Source: JAPXSY01 sp033812795 (GTDB lineage Bacteria; Verrucomicrobiota; Kiritimatiellia; RFP12; UBA1067). From it: a stretch of DNA of 7,956 nucleotides. The position numbers and the translations under genes were made by a program. The stretch covers positions 1 to 7,956 of the forward strand of contig JAPXSY010000108.1 of the NCBI GenBank assembly GCA_033812795.1, written 5' to 3'. Positions 6,016-7,956 of the stretch are shown piece by piece; positions within the stretch are counted from its first letter, which is position 1, and every line of letters begins with the position of its first letter. The notes under the pieces were generated by a model. The model searched no databases. It was given only the letters and a program-made list of their open reading frames with translations, and was not told the origin of the DNA.

Positions 6016-7008
6016 TCACTTGGAGGTCGGCAACTCAAACACTTTGATGTACGACTCCGCGCGCAGCCGATCCGTCCACTCTTTATAGAGCTTCTCCGCC
6101 TGCCGCATGCGCAGGTGGCTCTCGACGTACGGCGCCGCCTCCTCAAAAGTCAGCGCGCGCGCGTCTTGCTGCTCATCCTTGCGAACGATGTAACCGTATC
6201 CATCCAGCACCACCACCGGCGCGGTCTCGCCGGGCTTGAGTTTGTCCAGCGCATCGACGATCTCCTTGCGGAAGACATCCACAGGGTTCACCTTGCCCCA
6301 CGAACCGCCGTCGGCCGCCTTGGCGTCCTTGGAGTAGGTGCGGGCCAGCGAGGCAAAGGAGGTGCCGGCTTTGAGCGCGGCTTCGATTTTCTCAGCGCGG
6401 ACAGCCACACTCTCATCCCCCTCCTTTTCAGGCGGGTCGAGAATGATCATGCTCACGGCCATCGCGGTTTCGGTCTGGTAACGCCCTTTGTTGGCTTCAT
6501 ATTCGGCCCGGATCTCGGTCGGAGTCGGAGTCACGCGCTTCTCGACCTGCTGATACCGCATGGCGGTGATCAGCAGATCCTCCTCGATGTTCTTCTTCCA
6601 CTCCTCGAAGGTGATCTTGCGGTCCGAGAGCAGGGCATGCAGTTTGGTCTGGTCACCGTCAAAATTGTTGGCCACGATCTCGCGGACGCGGTTGTCCACG
6701 GCCCACGACTGCAACTCCATCTTGGATTTCCGGGCCGCAGCGAGGATCAGCTTACGGTCGATCAGCGCGTTGAGCGTCGCGGTGTACAGTTCGCGCAACC
6801 GCTTTTCGCGCAATTCCGGCGCGGTGTCGGCCCACGGGCTGCGCCGCACCTCCCCCATCACATCAGCGATCGTGATCATCTCCGTGTTCACGTAGGCGGC
6901 CACCCCGTCCAACAGGACGGCCGAACGCTTTTTCTCCGTGGTCAGGTCTGCCAACCCGCAAAGGGCCGCGCAAACCACTACGCCTGCAATCCATCCGATA
7001 CGCTTCAT
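6016..7008 (-). CDS. Exported SurA/PrsA-like peptidyl-prolyl cis-trans isomerase (parvulin family)
   Basis: A 330-residue predicted periplasmic folding factor. Residues 1-20 form a signal peptide (MKRIGWIAGVVVCAALCGLA, likely cleavage after A20). The cysteines do not fit a lipobox because Leu17-type small-residue rules fail at -1, so a lipoprotein is unlikely. A SurA-N-like chaperone region follows: VAAYVNTEMITIADVM at about 36-51, then long charged helices to about 170. The parvulin domain spans about 182-275, with FASLARTYSKD near 218-228 and GGSWGKV at 234-240. A C-terminal helix typical of SurA-type proteins closes the protein. A classic AAGGAG lies 8 nt before the ATG, so this start is preferred over an upstream in-frame ATG at 7038. 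rsmA begins 4 bp after the stop, as in surA-rsmA neighbourhoods elsewhere. Likely role: helping outer-membrane or secreted proteins fold. Confidence 0.9.
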   Translation of the reverse strand: MKRIGWIAGVVVCAALCGLADLTTEKKRSAVLLDGVAAYVNTEMITIADVMGEVRRSPWADTAPELREKRLRELYTATLNALIDRKLILAAARKSKMELQSWAVDNRVREIVANNFDGDQTKLHALLSDRKITFEEWKKNIEEDLLITAMRYQQVEKRVTPTPTEIRAEYEANKGRYQTETAMAVSMIILDPPEKEGDESVAVRAEKIEAALKAGTSFASLARTYSKDAKAADGGSWGKVNPVDVFRKEIVDALDKLKPGETAPVVVLDGYGYIVRKDEQQDARALTFEEAAPYVESHLRMRQAEKLYKEWTDRLRAESYIKVFELPTSK

Positions 7009-7956
7009 TCGTTTTTCTCCTTCGTCGCCCCGCGACACGACGGCCGCGTAATCGGAAGATAGTGTAACCTAGCGCCGGACGGAATGCCACGGTAAAACCA
7101 ACGTATCCTTCAGAACCGTCCCAACGCATGTTGCCGTCGGCGTCGTAGGTGGGGAGAATTTGGACAGGATTGACAGGATTAACAGGATTGGAGATCAGGG
7201 TGTACTGGTTGAGACGGTTGGCGGTGTAGGTGTTGGTGACGGCGTTCATAGCCGACCAGACGCGGTTGCCGATGGGGTCGTAGGCGTAGGCGTAACCGTT
7301 CGTGCCGATGGCCGCGCTGATGACCTCGGAACGCGCGTTGTAGCCGAAGGCGTCATCGTTGCGCGAGACGCGCCGCCCGGCGGCGTCGTTGGCGTAGTCG
7401 TAGGCAGAGATCAAGACAGGATTAACAGGATTAACAGGATTGGAGATCAGGGTGTACTGGTTGAGGCGGTTGGCCGCGTAGGTGTTGGTCAGGGTGTTCA
7501 TAGACGACCAGACACGGTTGCCGATGGGGTCGTACGAATAATTGAAACGGTCGGCACCGATCACCGCGCTGGAAACTTCGGAACGCGCGTTGTAGCCGAA
7601 GGCGTCGGCGTTGCGCGACGTGACGCGGCCGAGCAGGTCATGGCCGTACTCTATTGTTGAATGTGACGAAACGCCGACCGCGTTTGACACGGCTGTGACA
7701 AGATGCCTGCGGTGCGGGTCGCGGGTGACGGCGCGGGCAACGGCAAGCCCGTTTGTGAGGGTGACGGCATAGCCCGCGTTCCGGTCGTCGGCGGTGAATG
7801 CGTAAGCCACTGTGAACGCGCCGTTCGAGGTCACGGCAAGACGGTTTTCGGTATCGTAACCGAAATAAACCGGGGCGCTGTCGGCGGCATGCAGTCCGGA
7901 CAGGCGGCTGAAGGCGTCGAGGCTTCGGGCCAACGCGCTGGTGTTCGTGCCGACGG
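6863..7956 (-). CDS. RHS/YD-repeat protein fragment, open at the window edge and truncated at its C-terminus
   Basis: The frame enters from the right edge of the window with no real start codon (a TTG at 7931-7933 is unlikely to be one). It encodes YD-repeat core sequence typical of large RHS surface or secreted proteins: YFGYDTENRLAV, YGHDLLGRVTSRN, then two 84-residue modules, each with FGYNARSEV, YDPIGNRVW and NRLNQYTLIS, ending in NPVNPVNPV. After YDADGNMRWDGS (about 7110) the expected continuation of the core is missing. The frame runs on through non-RHS, Arg-rich sequence and overlaps the isomerase gene by 146 bp up to a stop at 6863, so those last ~80 residues are probably not native. 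The conserved core end and any C-terminal toxin domain are absent. Most likely a decayed or truncated RHS gene; the true end of function is unknown. Confidence 0.7.
   Translation of the reverse strand, partial: VGTNTSALARSLDAFSRLSGLHAADSAPVYFGYDTENRLAVTSNGAFTVAYAFTADDRNAGYAVTLTNGLAVARAVTRDPHRRHLVTAVSNAVGVSSHSTIEYGHDLLGRVTSRNADAFGYNARSEVSSAVIGADRFNYSYDPIGNRVWSSMNTLTNTYAANRLNQYTLISNPVNPVNPVLISAYDYANDAAGRRVSRNDDAFGYNARSEVISAAIGTNGYAYAYDPIGNRVWSAMNAVTNTYTANRLNQYTLISNPVNPVNPVQILPTYDADGNMRWDGSEGYVGFTVAFRPALGYTIFRLRGRRVAGRRRRKTNEAYRMDCRRSGLRGPLRVGRPDHGEKAFGRPVGRGGRLREHGDDHDR
7017..7022 (-). promoter_or_regulatory. Shine-Dalgarno AAGGAG of the isomerase gene
   Basis: On the - strand, AAGGAG is followed by 8 nt and the ATG at 7008. 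It settles the start codon and shows that this genome does use Shine-Dalgarno sites, in contrast to the pyrimidine-rich leaders of aroF and trpA. Confidence 0.85.
7061..7066 (-). promoter_or_regulatory. Possible -10 box for the isomerase-rsmA pair
   Basis: TACACT, within GGTTACACTAT on the - strand, resembles a -10 box about 52 bp before the ATG. No convincing -35 box is found at 16-18 bp. It lies just beyond the point where RHS similarity ends. Weak call. Confidence 0.25.
7151..7190 (-). repeat. Nonamer tract with AAATTCTCCCC flank, encoding NPVNPVNPV-QILP (second copy)
   Basis: Three nonamers at 7164-7190, followed on the - strand by TCC and AAATTCTCCCC. The same nonamer-plus-AAATTCTCCCC combination is found at 154-183 upstream of trpC, differing by the 3-bp TCC, and reads in the matching frame (NPVNP-EILP). 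Confidence 0.9.
7164..7667 (-). repeat. Tandem 252-bp (84-codon) duplication within the RHS gene
   Basis: Copies at 7416-7667 and 7164-7415 share long identical stretches (for example GGAGATCAGGGTGTACTGG and GTTGTAGCCGAAGGCGTC) with constant 252-bp spacing. The protein units differ at scattered positions (SSAVIGADRFNYS versus ISAAIGTNGYAYA), so the duplication is not brand new or has diversified. Confidence 0.9.
7416..7442 (-). repeat. Nonamer tract, three units, encoding NPVNPVNPV (first copy)
   Basis: ACAGGATTA, ACAGGATTA, ACAGGATTG on the + strand; the - strand reads AATCCTGTT-type nonamers in frame as Asn-Pro-Val three times. It sits after NQYTLIS, between YD modules, probably in a surface loop. 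The same nonamer family occurs upstream of trpC. Confidence 0.92.

Noticed and set aside
6012..6146. Upstream extension of the rsmA frame into the isomerase gene
   Set aside because: The extra residues are Arg/Ser-rich, with no KsgA similarity, and overlap the isomerase C-terminus by 131 bp. GTG at 6009-6011 is the sensible start.
7030..7038. Start of the isomerase gene at the upstream ATG (7038)
   Set aside because: It would place ten charged residues before the signal peptide and put the good AAGGAG inside the coding region; the ATG at 7008 with that site 8 nt away is better.
5653..7062. A 469-codon open frame on the + strand opposite rsmA and the isomerase gene
   Set aside because: It is antisense to two genes with clear motifs; its translation shows no family pattern and it has no ribosome site.

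Overview
The window (7956 bp, GC-rich, bacterial) holds a tryptophan/aromatic biosynthesis cluster on the + strand, facing a two- or three-gene block on the - strand. The block consists of an RHS fragment, a SurA-like isomerase gene and rsmA. The RHS protein style (YD repeats with motifs such as FGYNARSEV, YDPIGNRVW and NRLNQYT), the many short intergenic repeats and the trp gene order suggest a PVC-type bacterium, perhaps Kiritimatiellota or a relative. That placement is inference from protein style and is not proven here.

Layout. 1-217: tandem 43-52 bp repeats running up to the trpC start codon. 219-1694: trpC-trpF fusion. 1722-2831: class I DAHP synthase gene (aroF/G/H family). 2855-2889: a good sigma70-type promoter with an overlapping dyad. 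2892-4097: trpB. 4125-4937: trpA. 4938-5168: convergent intergenic region packed with three kinds of repeat: a hairpin, a hexamer array and a 16-unit octamer array. 5154-6011 (-): rsmA/ksgA, whose stop codon lies inside the octamer array. 6016-7008 (-): exported parvulin-type peptidyl-prolyl isomerase with a signal peptide and a clear Shine-Dalgarno. 7110-7956 (-): RHS/YD-repeat protein fragment, open at the window edge and apparently truncated just upstream of the isomerase gene.

How the genes work together. DAHP synthase commits carbon to the shikimate pathway. TrpF and TrpC convert phosphoribosyl-anthranilate to indole-glycerol phosphate, and TrpA/TrpB make tryptophan from it. trpE, trpG and trpD are not in the window and may lie to the left; a possible relic of an upstream gene's 3' end overlaps the trpC start as ATGA. 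The - strand pair surA-rsmA keeps a neighbourhood known from other bacteria (surA-pdxA-rsmA in E. coli), without pdxA.

The enzymes are ordinary. The unusual material is at their edges: several gene ends run into short repeats, a CCTCCTT tract sits at or near four gene or domain boundaries in the trp cluster, and one nonamer repeat family occurs both upstream of trpC and, in frame, inside the RHS gene as Asn-Pro-Val triplets. I see no CRISPR array, tRNA, rRNA or transposase.
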